Shown here: piece by piece, positions 33,624 to 41,900 of the stretch | How the letters are laid out: each line of letters begins with the position of its first letter | Position numbering within the stretch: position 1 is the first letter of the stretch | DNA from: RGIG1828 sp045654685 | GTDB taxonomy: Bacteria > Bacillota > Clostridia > UMGS1810 | Assembly: GCA_045654685.1 (NCBI GenBank) | Contig: JAZONV010000034.1 | Span: 1 to 64,000 of the forward strand | DNA: 64,000 nt | Direction of reading: 5' to 3' | The notes under the pieces: model-generated | Seen by the model: the letters and a program-made list of their open reading frames with translations, nothing else | Database searches by the model: none | What the model was told of the DNA's origin: nothing | Program-made: the position numbers and the translations under genes

Positions 33624-34516
33624 TTTTGGATATAGTAAATGGAATCGTAATTGTAGATAAAGAAAAGGGGTACACATCCCACGATGTTGTAAATGTCATA
33701 AGAAAGATTTTTCAAACACGAAAAGTGGGACATACAGGCACTCTTGACCCTGATGCAACGGGGGTTCTTCCCATATGCATCGGGAAGGGAACAAAAGTGT
33801 GTGATATGCTCACTTTTTCCGATAAGGAATATGTTGCAAGAGTGAGACTTGGAATAGAAACTGACACTCAGGACATTTCGGGAGAAGTCATAAAAGAATC
33901 GCCCGTAAATGTAAGTTTGGAAGAGCTTGAAAAGACCGCAGATGATTTCAGGGGCGATATAATGCAGATTCCTCCCATGTATTCTGCCATAAAAATTGGT
34001 GGAAAAAAGCTTTGTGACCTTGCAAGAAAAGGAATTGAAGTTGAAAGAAAACCGAGACCCGTGACAGTATATTCCATAGACATTTCAAACTTTGACGGAA
34101 AAGAGTTTGATATGAGGGTTGCCTGCTCAAAAGGTACCTACATTCGCACTCTTTGTCATGACATTGGTCAGACTCTTCATTGCGGTGCTGTGATGACAGA
34201 ACTTCGCCGCACGAAAGCATCTGTTTTTTCAATTGAAAATGCCCATACTCTTGAAAGTCTGAAACAAATGAAAGAAAACGGAATCTTGAATGAGGTTCTC
34301 TCACCTGTGGATTCTGTATTTTCTCATCTTGACAGACTTGAGATTTCGGATGCCGTAAAAAAGAGAATCACAAACGGAGCTCCTTCATATATCGGAGCAT
34401 CTTTGGGAACATATCGCATATATGATACAGACGGAGTATTCCTTTGTATTGGTGAAGTTGTAAAAGATAATGAAAAAAACAAAAATGTGCTGAAACTTGT
34501 GAAAGCATTTTTTTAG
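33620..34516 (+). CDS. truB: tRNA pseudouridine-55 synthase
   Basis: A 298-residue pseudouridine synthase with the TruB motif GHTGTLDPDATGVLPI containing the catalytic Asp (~residue 41), KEYVARVRLGIETDTQD and the CSKGTYIRTLCHDIG motif. A short C-terminal PUA-like domain follows. It modifies U55 in the T-arm of tRNA. The GTG start at 33620 overlaps the nrnA stop by four bases; a TTG at 33626 is an alternative start. Confidence 0.94.
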   Translation: MILDIVNGIVIVDKEKGYTSHDVVNVIRKIFQTRKVGHTGTLDPDATGVLPICIGKGTKVCDMLTFSDKEYVARVRLGIETDTQDISGEVIKESPVNVSLEELEKTADDFRGDIMQIPPMYSAIKIGGKKLCDLARKGIEVERKPRPVTVYSIDISNFDGKEFDMRVACSKGTYIRTLCHDIGQTLHCGAVMTELRRTKASVFSIENAHTLESLKQMKENGILNEVLSPVDSVFSHLDRLEISDAVKKRITNGAPSYIGASLGTYRIYDTDGVFLCIGEVVKDNEKNKNVLKLVKAFF

Positions 34517-34526
34517 GATGATAACA

Positions 34527-35423
34527 ATGGAAAATACAAAAAAGACCGTTGCGGCAATAGGAAAGTTTGATGGATTCCATGTGGGTCATATGAAACTTTT
34601 GAATACCGCAATTGAAACCGCAAAGCAAACAGATGGAAAGTCTCTCATATTTTTTATAGGCAGATTTGCAGGACTTAATCATAGTTGTAAAGCCGCAAAT
34701 GAATATGCCCTTAAAATTGGAATTGATGAATATTTCAGACAAGACCTTTCAAGGGACTTTATGAATCTCGATGCAGATACTTTTGTGAATGATATATTAA
34801 AAGAAAAACTTGGCTGTTCCCATGTTGTTGTGGGATATAATTTCAGATTTGCCAAAGACAGAAGCGCAGATGCAAATGACCTTAAGGAAATCTGTGCAAA
34901 ATATGGAATAGAGTGTATTATAATAGAAGAAATAAAAATAGACGACAGTCACGGCATTTCCACAACAGTAAGCAGTAGCTACATAAGGGAATGTATTTCC
35001 CGTGGTGATGTTTCGGAAGCGGGAAAATTTCTTGGACGTCCCTACAAAATGATTGGTGAAGTCCAAAAGGGCAGACAACTTGGCAGTCAGATGGGTTTTC
35101 CGACTGCAAACCTTGTTTTCCCTGCATCGGTGACAATGCCTCCCTTTGGTGTGTATGCAACTCAAACCACAGTTGACGGCGAGACCTATCTTTCAATCAC
35201 AAATATTGGCAATAACCCCACAGTAAGTCCATGCGCACAAACAGTAACCGTTGAAACAAATATTTTTTCTTTCGAAAAAGACATATACGGAAAGGAAATA
35301 TCCGTAGAATTTTTGGATAAGGTGAGAGATGAAATTCGTTTTGAATCTCTTGACGCTCTCACACAGCAGGTTTTGAAAGATAAAAAATATGTTTTGGAAA
35401 ATTTTGATTTGAATAACAGATAA
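34527..35423 (+). CDS. ribF: bifunctional riboflavin kinase / FAD synthetase
   Basis: A 298-residue protein with the N-terminal FAD synthetase nucleotidyltransferase domain (GKFDGFHVGHMKLL, then VVGYNFRFAKDRSAD and SSSYIRE) and the C-terminal flavokinase domain (GRPYKMIGEVQKGRQLG, FPTANLV, FGVYATQ). It turns riboflavin into FMN and FAD, needed here by several flavoproteins including PduS. Start set to ATG 34527, 9 bases after AGGA; the ATG at 34518 overlaps that site. Last gene of the nusA-infB operon. Confidence 0.94.
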   Translation: MENTKKTVAAIGKFDGFHVGHMKLLNTAIETAKQTDGKSLIFFIGRFAGLNHSCKAANEYALKIGIDEYFRQDLSRDFMNLDADTFVNDILKEKLGCSHVVVGYNFRFAKDRSADANDLKEICAKYGIECIIIEEIKIDDSHGISTTVSSSYIRECISRGDVSEAGKFLGRPYKMIGEVQKGRQLGSQMGFPTANLVFPASVTMPPFGVYATQTTVDGETYLSITNIGNNPTVSPCAQTVTVETNIFSFEKDIYGKEISVEFLDKVRDEIRFESLDALTQQVLKDKKYVLENFDLNNR

Positions 35424-35429
35424 AACTGA

Positions 35430-35465
35430 GATGAGAAAGCCTTTATAGCTTTTTCATCTTTTTTT
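35430..35465 (+). terminator. terminator of the nusA-infB-ribF operon
   Basis: GATGAGAAAGC and GCTTTTTCATC form an 11-bp stem with a 7-base loop followed by seven T, six bases after the ribF stop. Confidence 0.88.
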
Positions 35466-35478
35466 GTGGTAATAACCC

Positions 35479-35507
35479 TTGAAAAAAGATTTATAATGTG
35501 ATAGTAT
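35479..35507 (+). promoter_or_regulatory. predicted sigma-A promoter of the candidate 6S RNA
   Basis: TTGAAA (35479-35484) and TAGTAT (35502-35507) are separated by 17 bases. Transcription would begin near 35513, exactly where the outer stem of the RNA starts. Confidence 0.55.
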
Positions 35508-35512
35508 AAAAG

Positions 35513-35667
35513 TGCGAAACATAATTGAATAAATTGGAAACAGGGTATTTGTAGTATGGAATACTCTTTTTCTGTAACACTATCTTTATGGATTTATAAA
35601 AAATGTAAACTCCGTTAGATGGTGTTATTGAGAGTGTTCTCTGTTTCCTATCAATTATGTTTCGCGA
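35513..35667 (+). ncRNA. ssrS: candidate 6S RNA
   Basis: The region folds into one long interrupted hairpin. A 15-bp closing stem joins GCGAAACATAATTGA (35514-35528) to TCAATTATGTTTCGC (35651-35665). Then come GGAAACAG/CTGTTTCC, a 14-base bulge on the 5' side only, GAATACTC/GAGTGTTC, and a 12-bp upper stem GTAACACTATCT/AGATGGTGTTAT. The length (~155-190 nt), ends that pair with each other, the large 5' internal bulge and an own promoter and terminator are the hallmarks of 6S RNA, which mimics an open promoter and sequesters sigma-A polymerase. No sequence search was possible; a mobile inverted repeat is the main alternative. Confidence 0.5.
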
Positions 35668-35689
35668 CAGTTGGAGTTTGCGTTTTTTG

Positions 35690-35717
35690 TGCGTCGGCTT
35701 TGGCTGGCGCATTTTTT
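35690..35717 (+). terminator. terminator after the candidate 6S RNA
   Basis: TGCGTCGGC and GCTGGCGCA make a 9-bp stem with a TTTG loop and six T. It is only ~20 bases before the next start codon, so it would also limit read-through into that gene. Confidence 0.8.
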
Positions 35718-35735
35718 AATTTTGGGGGAATTTTT

Positions 35736-35972
35736 ATGGCAGAGTATATAATACCAAAAAGAAAGGTTCCGAGAACAATTGACATTCTTGAAATTGCAGA
35801 TTGCCTTGAAATAATAGTAAATGATCTTGACAGATACGGCGTTCCCGATGATGATATTGCAGATTTTTTGATTGAGTATTTTGGTGCTCTTAAAAAACGT
35901 TCAGACGAACTTAAAAAAGAATATGGAGAAAAATGGTTTAAAAACACTCCGGACTTTGCTTTTGAAAAATAG
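35736..35972 (+). CDS. small conserved-looking protein of unknown function
   Basis: A 78-residue acidic/basic protein, probably helical: AEYIIPKRKVPRTIDILEIA, then NDLDRYGVPDDDIADFLIEYF and a Lys-rich tail. I do not recognise the family. Start set at ATG 35736 with GGGGGAA 7 bases upstream; the open frame extends back into the RNA/terminator region without a ribosome site. The preceding terminator would separate it from ribF, so it either has low read-through expression or uses the 6S promoter. Confidence 0.6.
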   Translation: MAEYIIPKRKVPRTIDILEIADCLEIIVNDLDRYGVPDDDIADFLIEYFGALKKRSDELKKEYGEKWFKNTPDFAFEK

Positions 35973-36317
35973 GTAATAAATCCTAAGTAAAATGTGATTA
36001 ATTAAGCAACCGTAGGGTTCGGCGGTTCCCGACGAACCGCAAACACAATTGATGAGGTGTGCCTGATTAAAACGGTTATTAATTCAATTTGTTAGTATCT
36101 GATTAGGTTTTACATAATTTGACACCATAATATGCTTATAGCAAAAGAAATAAATAACCGCCTATCTCCGCAATAGATAGACGGTTTTTAAATAAAACTT
36201 GTTTTTGCGGAAACAACTGATGTCATTTCCTCTTGCTATTTTTATATTATCATAATCTTTTGATTGTGTTAAGTGCTATTACTATAAAGAAAGGGAAACT
36301 CTTTTGATTGGATTTGT
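35973..36317. other. gene-free stretch with two hairpins
   Basis: No credible ORF. It holds a GCGGTTC/GAACCGC hairpin at 36022-36040 and a strong stem AACCGCCTATCT / AGATAGACGGTT at 36156-36186 followed by T on the plus strand and preceded by A. The second could end transcription from both sides, including the XRE gene on the minus strand. The remainder is AT-rich. Confidence 0.6.
36156..36190. terminator. bidirectional terminator downstream of the XRE gene
   Basis: AACCGcCTATCT pairs with AGATAGaCGGTT across a 6-base loop, with five T to the right and an A-rich flank to the left. Confidence 0.6.
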
Positions 36318-36572
36318 TCATATAAACTTATTTACATCTTGAAGCATCCACTCGGGAGAAACGGTAAGACATTTACATATACAAGCCAGTTCGTAATCTG
36401 TAACCTGACGTTCATTATTTTCAATCTTGCTTATCATCTGTTGGTCTATGTTGATATTGCAAAGTTGTAGTTTAGCTGCAAGATCTGACTGGGATAAATG
36501 TTTTTCTTTTCTTGCTTGCTTTAAACGTAATGATATAATATTTTTGTTATTGTAAAACTCAATTTTTTTCAT
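36318..36572 (-). CDS. XRE-family transcriptional regulator
   Basis: An 84-residue protein that is essentially one lambda-repressor-like helix-turn-helix: LRLKQARKEKHLSQSDLAAKL, QQMISKIENNERQVTDYELACI and a final LTVSPEWMLQ. It reads away from a secreted stalk-domain protein gene, and the 102-base spacer between them carries a promoter flanked by a matching inverted repeat. It therefore probably represses that gene and possibly itself. GAGGTGG precedes the start by 4-5 bases. DNA-binding role firm by family; target inferred from context. Confidence 0.88.
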   Translation of the reverse strand: MKKIEFYNNKNIISLRLKQARKEKHLSQSDLAAKLQLCNINIDQQMISKIENNERQVTDYELACICKCLTVSPEWMLQDVNKFI

Positions 36573-36594
36573 ATAACCACCTCAAAAATACAAT

Positions 36595-36645
36595 AATGTA
36601 ACGTATTGACTCTAACACTTTTTAATGATATAATTACGTTACATT
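36595..36645 (+). promoter_or_regulatory. sigma-A promoter flanked by an inverted-repeat operator
   Basis: TTGACT (36606-36611) and TATAAT (36629-36634) are spaced by exactly 17 bases. AATGTAACGTA (36595-36605) touches the -35 box and its exact reverse complement TACGTTACATT (36635-36645) touches the -10 box. A further half-site ATTAACGTAT follows. Binding of the divergent XRE protein to both arms would block polymerase. Confidence 0.8.
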
Positions 36646-36674
36646 AACGTATTATTGGTAAAGGAGATAATTTT

Positions 36675-37931
36675 ATGAAAAAAAGTATAGGTGTTATGTT
36701 AATAGTTTTACTATTATTTATTCCCATACATTCAGTTGTGGCAAATGATGACATAAAAGTGAAAATAGATGGTCAACAGATAATGTTTGATGTTCCGCCG
36801 ATGTTGATAAACGGTAGGACAATGGTTCCGCTCCGAACTATTTTTGAAGCACTTGGTGCATCCGTTGTTTGGAATGATGCTTCACAGAGCGTGATATCAA
36901 CCAAAGGTGATGTTACAGTTAGTTTAACAATTAATAGCTCTACAATGTATGTGAATAAAACGGAAGTAATACTTGATAGCCCGCCTTGCATAATCAACGG
37001 CAGAACTCTTGTGCCTGTCAGGGCGGTTTCAGAAGCATTTGGTACATCTGTCAAGTGGATAGACATTGAAAATTCCGTTGTAATAAGCACAGATAATTCA
37101 TCTAGTGACGTAAATGTAGAAAATGGTGCAATAGCATTGGTTGACTATATTGTTGAAAATGGAATTGAAAAAGGAATAGCATATTATATTGCTGGAGAGT
37201 GTAAAATGGCAGATGGCATATTTACAACGGAAATTCGTTATATTCCAAGTACAGGGAATTTGGAATTTGTGCAATTCTCAGAAAGTGGTGAGATCAGTGT
37301 TAATGTTGGGTTTATTCTTGAACCTGAAACTCAAACTGTAAAAGGTAATGAAATTTTTGGTACATATACAAATGGAGAGTATTTTTGTGTTTTGATGGCT
37401 AAATCGGAGTTTGATGGAAAATCAGCTACCGTTGATCCGGATTTTAAAATTACCAGGGCATCTCATGAATTTAATGATATGGGTTATTTTTGTAATGTAT
37501 TTAATGACCTTGCAAAAATTGCGTTTGATGATTGGAGGACACTTATTATAAATTCAGGTATAGATATTAACTCGATAGGTATTTCCACGGAAATCGAAAA
37601 AGAATCGGATAACTATTCATCAAATTATAATTATGATTACGATAATACACCATCATATGGTTATGGCTACTATGATTCACCATCTTACAGTTATGATTAT
37701 TATGTTCCATCATCATCTGTAATAGAAAGTAGGATAGATGGCGATTTTGAGGGGTGGGATGGTGATACAATATTCCAGTTAACGAATGGTCAAATATGGC
37801 AACAATCAAGATATGATTATTACTATACTTATAAATACAGACCCGAAGTTGTTATCTACAAAAGCGGTATTGGTTACAAAATGCTAATAAAAGGAACTGA
37901 AAAGGAAGTAGATGTAAAGAGATTAAAATAG
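36675..37931 (+). CDS. secreted protein with copper-amine-oxidase-like N-terminal (stalk) domain
   Basis: A 418-residue exported protein. Signal peptide residues 1-24 (SIGVMLIVLLLFIPIHSVVA). Two tandem stalk-domain repeats follow: VPPMLINGRTMVPLRTIFEALGA near 40-65 and SPPCIINGRTLVPVRAVSEAFG near 95-120 (quoted as MLINGRTMVPLR and CIINGRTLVPVR). The C-terminal half has a Tyr/Ser-rich low-complexity spacer (NYNYDYDNTPSYGYGYYDSP) and a small terminal domain with WQQSRYDYYYTYKYRPEV. Such proteins of Clostridia are cell-wall or envelope associated; function unknown. Expression appears controlled by the adjacent XRE repressor. Ribosome site AAGGAG. Confidence 0.8.
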   Translation: MKKSIGVMLIVLLLFIPIHSVVANDDIKVKIDGQQIMFDVPPMLINGRTMVPLRTIFEALGASVVWNDASQSVISTKGDVTVSLTINSSTMYVNKTEVILDSPPCIINGRTLVPVRAVSEAFGTSVKWIDIENSVVISTDNSSSDVNVENGAIALVDYIVENGIEKGIAYYIAGECKMADGIFTTEIRYIPSTGNLEFVQFSESGEISVNVGFILEPETQTVKGNEIFGTYTNGEYFCVLMAKSEFDGKSATVDPDFKITRASHEFNDMGYFCNVFNDLAKIAFDDWRTLIINSGIDINSIGISTEIEKESDNYSSNYNYDYDNTPSYGYGYYDSPSYSYDYYVPSSSVIESRIDGDFEGWDGDTIFQLTNGQIWQQSRYDYYYTYKYRPEVVIYKSGIGYKMLIKGTEKEVDVKRLK

Positions 37932-37948
37932 GGTAAGAATGAGACATG

Positions 37949-37980
37949 ATACCTGCGGTTGAAAAACTGCGGGTATTTTT
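37949..37980 (+). terminator. terminator after the stalk-domain protein gene
   Basis: ATACC-TGCGGTT pairs imperfectly with AACTGC-GGGTAT and is followed by five T. It separates the stalk-protein gene from the microcompartment operon. Confidence 0.7.
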
Positions 37981-38073
37981 GCTTTTATAAATAGTTTTGT
38001 TGATAACTCTATCCGTTTTTCTGTGATTTGTTGTTTGTTATTGTTGGTTTTTTTATTTTTTCATCTGAAACTA

Positions 38074-38102
38074 TTGACTTTTTGTTGGAAATGTTGTATA
38101 TT
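38074..38102 (+). promoter_or_regulatory. predicted main promoter of the microcompartment operon
   Basis: TTGACT (38074-38079), 17-base spacer, TATATT (38097-38102). The start would be near 38109, leaving a ~60-base leader before the glycyl radical enzyme ATG. A GTTTTTGATAATT word in the leader is reminiscent of the half-site at the internal promoter at 42.4 kb, but inexact. Confidence 0.6.
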
Positions 38103-38173
38103 TAATATAACTAAATTTGTTTTTATTTTTGTTTTTGATAATTTCATTTATAATTGTCAGGAGATGAATGAAT

Positions 38174-40696
38174 ATGGCAAAATACTATAACAAAGAGATA
38201 CCAAAGTCACCAAGAATTGATATGCTCAAAAAGTCACTTTTCGCCAATAAACCAAGAATCGAAAGCGACAGAGCAGTGCTTTTAACTGAAAGTTACAAAG
38301 CGACTGAAGGTCTCCCCATAATTGAAAGAAGAGCAAAGGCTTTCTCTCACATACTCAAAAATCTTCCGGTTACCATAAGAGAAAATGAACTTGTGGTAGG
38401 CGCAAATACTGTTATGCCCAGAAGTTGTCAGACTTTCCCTGAATATTCTTTTCAGTGGTTGGAAGATGAGTTTGAAACAATTGCAACCCGTTCAGCTGAT
38501 CCTTTTGACATTTCGGAAGAAACAAAAGCACAGCTCAAAGAAGCGTATAAATACTGGGGCGGAAAAACAACTTCCGAACTTGCTTCTTCATATATGTGCA
38601 AAGAGGCAACTCTTGCAATCGAAAACAACATTTTCACACCGGGTAACTACTACTATAACGGCGTAGGTCATGTAACAGTAGATTACGGCAAGGTTTTGAA
38701 AATGGGTTACAAAGGAATCAGAAAAGAAGCAGAAAAAGCTCTTTCTGACCTTTGCATAGCAAACGAAGAATATTGCAGTAAATCTGCATTTTTGAGAGCA
38801 GTAATAGAAGTATGCGATGCGGCAATTATTTTTGCTAATCGCTATGCAGACCTTGCAGAAAAACTTGCATCGGAATGTGCATCGGAAGACAGAAAGAAAG
38901 AACTTCTCGAAATTGCCAAAAACTGTAGAAAAGTTCCCGAAAACGGAGCAGAAAGTTTCTATGAAGCGTGTCAGTCATTCTGGTTTGTTCAACTTCTTGT
39001 TCAGACAGAATCAAGCGGACACTCAATTTCTCCCGGTCGTTTCGATCAGTATATGTATCCTTACTATAAGAAAGATTTGGATGCAGGTAAAATCACAAGA
39101 GAATTTGCACAGGAACTTGTTGACTGTGTATGGATAAAACTCAATGACCTCAGCAAAGTAAGAGACCTTGCATCAGCAGAAGGTTTCGCCGGATACAGTA
39201 TGTTCCAGAACCTCATCTGCGGTGGTCAGACTCCCGAGGGAAGAGATGCAACAAATGATTTGTCTTTCATGTGTATCACAGCATCCCTTCACACAAACCT
39301 CCCACAACCCTCACTTTCCATCAGAGTATGGAACGGTTCACCTCACGACCTTTTGATCTGGGCAGCAAAACTCACCCGTACAGGTATCGGTCTTCCTGCT
39401 TACTACAATGACGAAGTTATTGTTCCTGCTCTTGTAAGCCGTGGTCTCACAATGGCAGATGCAAGAGACTATAACATCATCGGTTGTGTTGAACCTCAGA
39501 AATCAGGAAAAACCGACGGTTGGCATGATGCAGCATTCTTCAATATGTGTCGTCCGTTAGAACTTGTTTTCACAAACGGTTACGAAAACGGCAAACTCAT
39601 AAGCATCGAAACCGGCGATATAAAAGATATGAAAACCTATGAAGATTTCTTCAATGCATACAAAAAGCAGATGAAATACTTCATTGCACTCATGGTAAAT
39701 GCAGATAATGCAATAGACATGGCTCACGCACAGCGTTGTCCGCTTCCGTTCCTTTCTTCAATGATTGAAGATTGTATCGGCAGAGGAAAGAGCGCCCAGG
39801 AAGGCGGAGCAATATATAACTTCACAGGACCTCAAGGCTTTGGTATTGCAAACGTTGCAGACTCTCTCTACACAATCAAAAAACTTGTGTTTGAACAGGG
39901 CAAATTCACCCTTTGTGAACTCAAAGAAGCTCTTGATGCAAACTTTGGAAAAGGCTCATCTTCTCAGGATGCGGCGTCTCTCACAGAAAGCATTGCAAAA
40001 GTTTTGGCGGCAAAAGGTGAAGAGATTAACGAAGAAAGCATCAAAGCAATTTATAACAGCGTTAAAAATCAGCTTCCCGGTTCCGATTCAAAATATCAGA
40101 GAATTCTTGATGAAATTGAATCTCTCGACAAATTCGGCAACGATATAGACGAAGTTGACTTAATTGCAAGAGAAGCGGCATATTCCTACACAAAACCCGT
40201 AGAAAAATATAAAAACCCCAGAGGTGGTACATATCAGGCAGGTCTCTATCCTGTTTCTGCAAACGTTCCCCTCGGTGCACAGACAGGTGCAACTCCCGAT
40301 GGTCGTTTTGCTTTCACTCCCGTTGCAGACGGTGTATCACCAACTGCAGGACGTGACGTGAGCGGTCCCACAGCATCTGCAAACTCCGTTTCAAAACTTG
40401 ACCACGGAATTGCATCAAACGGAACACTTTTCAACATGAAATTCCATCCGTCAGCCTTGGAGGGAGATTCCGGACTTGAAAGCTTTGTTGCGTTGGTGAG
40501 AGGCTTCTTTGACAGAAAAGGAAGTCATGTTCAGTTTAACGTTGTAAGCCGTGAAACACTTCTCGATGCACAGAAACATCCCGAAAACTATCAGGGACTT
40601 GTGGTTAGAGTTGCAGGCTACAGCGCACTTTTCACAACACTTTCAAAATCATTGCAGGATGATATTATAAACCGTACACAACAAGGCGGATTTTAA
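38174..40696 (+). CDS. glycyl radical enzyme, B12-independent 1,2-propanediol (diol) dehydratase
   Basis: An 840-residue pyruvate-formate-lyase-family enzyme. The thiyl-radical cysteine is C438 in NIIGCVEPQ; the neighbouring Glu (G-C-V-E) is the diol/glycerol dehydratase signature. The glycyl radical is G815 in VRVAGYSALF, 25 residues from the C-terminus. It would dehydrate 1,2-propanediol to propionaldehyde without cobalamin, and is very oxygen sensitive. Context supports this: activase next, then shell proteins, PduP- and PduL-like enzymes. Unlike its partners it shows no N-terminal encapsulation helix. Start at ATG 38174, 10 bases from AGGAG; in-frame ATG 38168 is closer than usual. Choline and 4-hydroxyproline lyases are less likely because of the context. 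Confidence 0.9.
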   Translation: MAKYYNKEIPKSPRIDMLKKSLFANKPRIESDRAVLLTESYKATEGLPIIERRAKAFSHILKNLPVTIRENELVVGANTVMPRSCQTFPEYSFQWLEDEFETIATRSADPFDISEETKAQLKEAYKYWGGKTTSELASSYMCKEATLAIENNIFTPGNYYYNGVGHVTVDYGKVLKMGYKGIRKEAEKALSDLCIANEEYCSKSAFLRAVIEVCDAAIIFANRYADLAEKLASECASEDRKKELLEIAKNCRKVPENGAESFYEACQSFWFVQLLVQTESSGHSISPGRFDQYMYPYYKKDLDAGKITREFAQELVDCVWIKLNDLSKVRDLASAEGFAGYSMFQNLICGGQTPEGRDATNDLSFMCITASLHTNLPQPSLSIRVWNGSPHDLLIWAAKLTRTGIGLPAYYNDEVIVPALVSRGLTMADARDYNIIGCVEPQKSGKTDGWHDAAFFNMCRPLELVFTNGYENGKLISIETGDIKDMKTYEDFFNAYKKQMKYFIALMVNADNAIDMAHAQRCPLPFLSSMIEDCIGRGKSAQEGGAIYNFTGPQGFGIANVADSLYTIKKLVFEQGKFTLCELKEALDANFGKGSSSQDAASLTESIAKVLAAKGEEINEESIKAIYNSVKNQLPGSDSKYQRILDEIESLDKFGNDIDEVDLIAREAAYSYTKPVEKYKNPRGGTYQAGLYPVSANVPLGAQTGATPDGRFAFTPVADGVSPTAGRDVSGPTASANSVSKLDHGIASNGTLFNMKFHPSALEGDSGLESFVALVRGFFDRKGSHVQFNVVSRETLLDAQKHPENYQGLVVRVAGYSALFTTLSKSLQDDIINRTQQGGF

Positions 40697-40708
40697 AGGA
40701 ATGAAATT

Positions 40709-41503
40709 ATGGAAATGTATGACTATTTAGATACCAAAGGTCGTATATTTGATATTCAGAGATTTTCAGTTCATGATGGTCCGGGAATCAGGACGATATT
40801 CTTTTTGAAAGGATGTTTTCTTCGTTGCAGATGGTGTTGCAACCCTGAATCCCAAAGTCACGAAATCGAAGAAATGACTGTGGCAGGCAAAACGAAGACA
40901 ATGGGCAGAGATGTAACTGTCAGAGAACTTCTTGAAATTGCCGAAAAAGACAGAATATACTATTCCCGTTCCGGTGGTGGTGTCACACTCTCCGGCGGTG
41001 AATGTCTCTATCAGAGCGAATTCACTCTCGCACTTTTGAAGGGGTGCAAGGATAGAGGCATCAGTACAGCCATAGAAACCACGGGATTTTCTCCCTTTTC
41101 AAAGATTGAACCCATTTTGGAATATCTTGATGTATGCCTTATGGATATAAAGCACACAAACAGTTTCAAGCACAAGGAATTTACCGGAGTGCCCAATGAA
41201 CTCATAAAAGAAAATGCAAAACTGATTGCAAAAAAAGCAAAAAAACTCATCATAAGAGTGCCTGTCATTCCATCGTTTAATGACACCCCCGAAGAAATCG
41301 GTGAAATTGCCAAATTTGCCGCATCTCTCGATGGCGTGGAAGAAATTCATCTTCTTCCTTATCATAGGCTTGGTTATGACAAGTATGTAGGACTTGAAAG
41401 AGACTATCCCATAGGGGATGTTGAACTTCTCAGTCCTGAAAAGATTGATGTTTTGAAACATGCCGCATCTCATAGCGGACTAATTGTTAAGATAGGAGGA
41501 TGA
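40709..41503 (+). CDS. glycyl radical enzyme activase (radical SAM)
   Basis: A 264-residue radical-SAM protein with the cluster-binding C-x3-C-x2-C at C36/C40/C43 (GCFLRCRWC), the GGE motif in LSGGECLYQ, and the HDGPGIRT start shared by all glycyl-radical activases. It installs the glycyl radical on the upstream dehydratase using S-adenosylmethionine. Diol-dehydratase activases often carry a ferredoxin-like insert with two extra 4Fe-4S clusters behind the radical-SAM motif. Here the chain goes straight on (NPESQSHEIEEMTV) with no added cysteines, as in the pyruvate formate-lyase activase. Ribosome site AAAGGA; 12 bases from the dehydratase gene. Confidence 0.93.
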   Translation: MEMYDYLDTKGRIFDIQRFSVHDGPGIRTIFFLKGCFLRCRWCCNPESQSHEIEEMTVAGKTKTMGRDVTVRELLEIAEKDRIYYSRSGGGVTLSGGECLYQSEFTLALLKGCKDRGISTAIETTGFSPFSKIEPILEYLDVCLMDIKHTNSFKHKEFTGVPNELIKENAKLIAKKAKKLIIRVPVIPSFNDTPEEIGEIAKFAASLDGVEEIHLLPYHRLGYDKYVGLERDYPIGDVELLSPEKIDVLKHAASHSGLIVKIGG

Positions 41504-41507
41504 CATA

Positions 41508-41900
41508 GTGGATATACAAGATTTCTCAAACAAAAACGCTCATGACTTTGTAGACAAGATGAGAATAATTCAGGAACTTGTTCCCGGTAAGCAGATTACT
41601 CTTGCTCACATAATAGCAAATCCCGATCGCATTCTCTACAAAAAGCTCGGTCTTGATCCTGCTATCGACTATTCAAAAGCTGCCATCGGTATTGTGACAA
41701 TGTCACCTGCCGAAACCGCAATTATCGCAGGAGATATTGCAATAAAAGCATCAGGTGCCGAACTTGGGTTTCTTGACCGTTTCAGCGGAACGCTGATTAT
41801 AACCGGAACAGTTTCAGAGGTTGAATCTTCTCTTAAGGCTCTTACAGATTATGTGAAGGAGACATTGGGCTTCACCGTATGCCCCATAACACGCACATGA
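41508..41900 (+). CDS. pduU: microcompartment shell protein, EutS/PduU type
   Basis: A 130-residue BMC-H protein with the circularly permuted fold of EutS/PduU: the N-terminal beta-barrel strand IIQELVPGKQITLAHIIAN (in part), then IGIVTMSPAETAIIAGDIAIKA and LGFLDRFSGTLIITGTVSEVESSL. Trimming the permuted termini leaves a hexamer whose central opening is capped by a small barrel, suggesting a role in anchoring or gating rather than diffusion. About 15 residues more than usual precede the barrel. GTG start, AGGAGG 8 bases upstream. It overlaps the next gene by ATGA. Confidence 0.9.
   Translation: MDIQDFSNKNAHDFVDKMRIIQELVPGKQITLAHIIANPDRILYKKLGLDPAIDYSKAAIGIVTMSPAETAIIAGDIAIKASGAELGFLDRFSGTLIITGTVSEVESSLKALTDYVKETLGFTVCPITRT

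Noticed and set aside
38174..40696. Choline trimethylamine-lyase or pyruvate formate-lyase
   Set aside because: A G-C-V-E site and the neighbouring aldolase, PduP and rhamnulokinase favour a diol dehydratase; pyruvate formate-lyase has two adjacent cysteines at the active site, which are not present.
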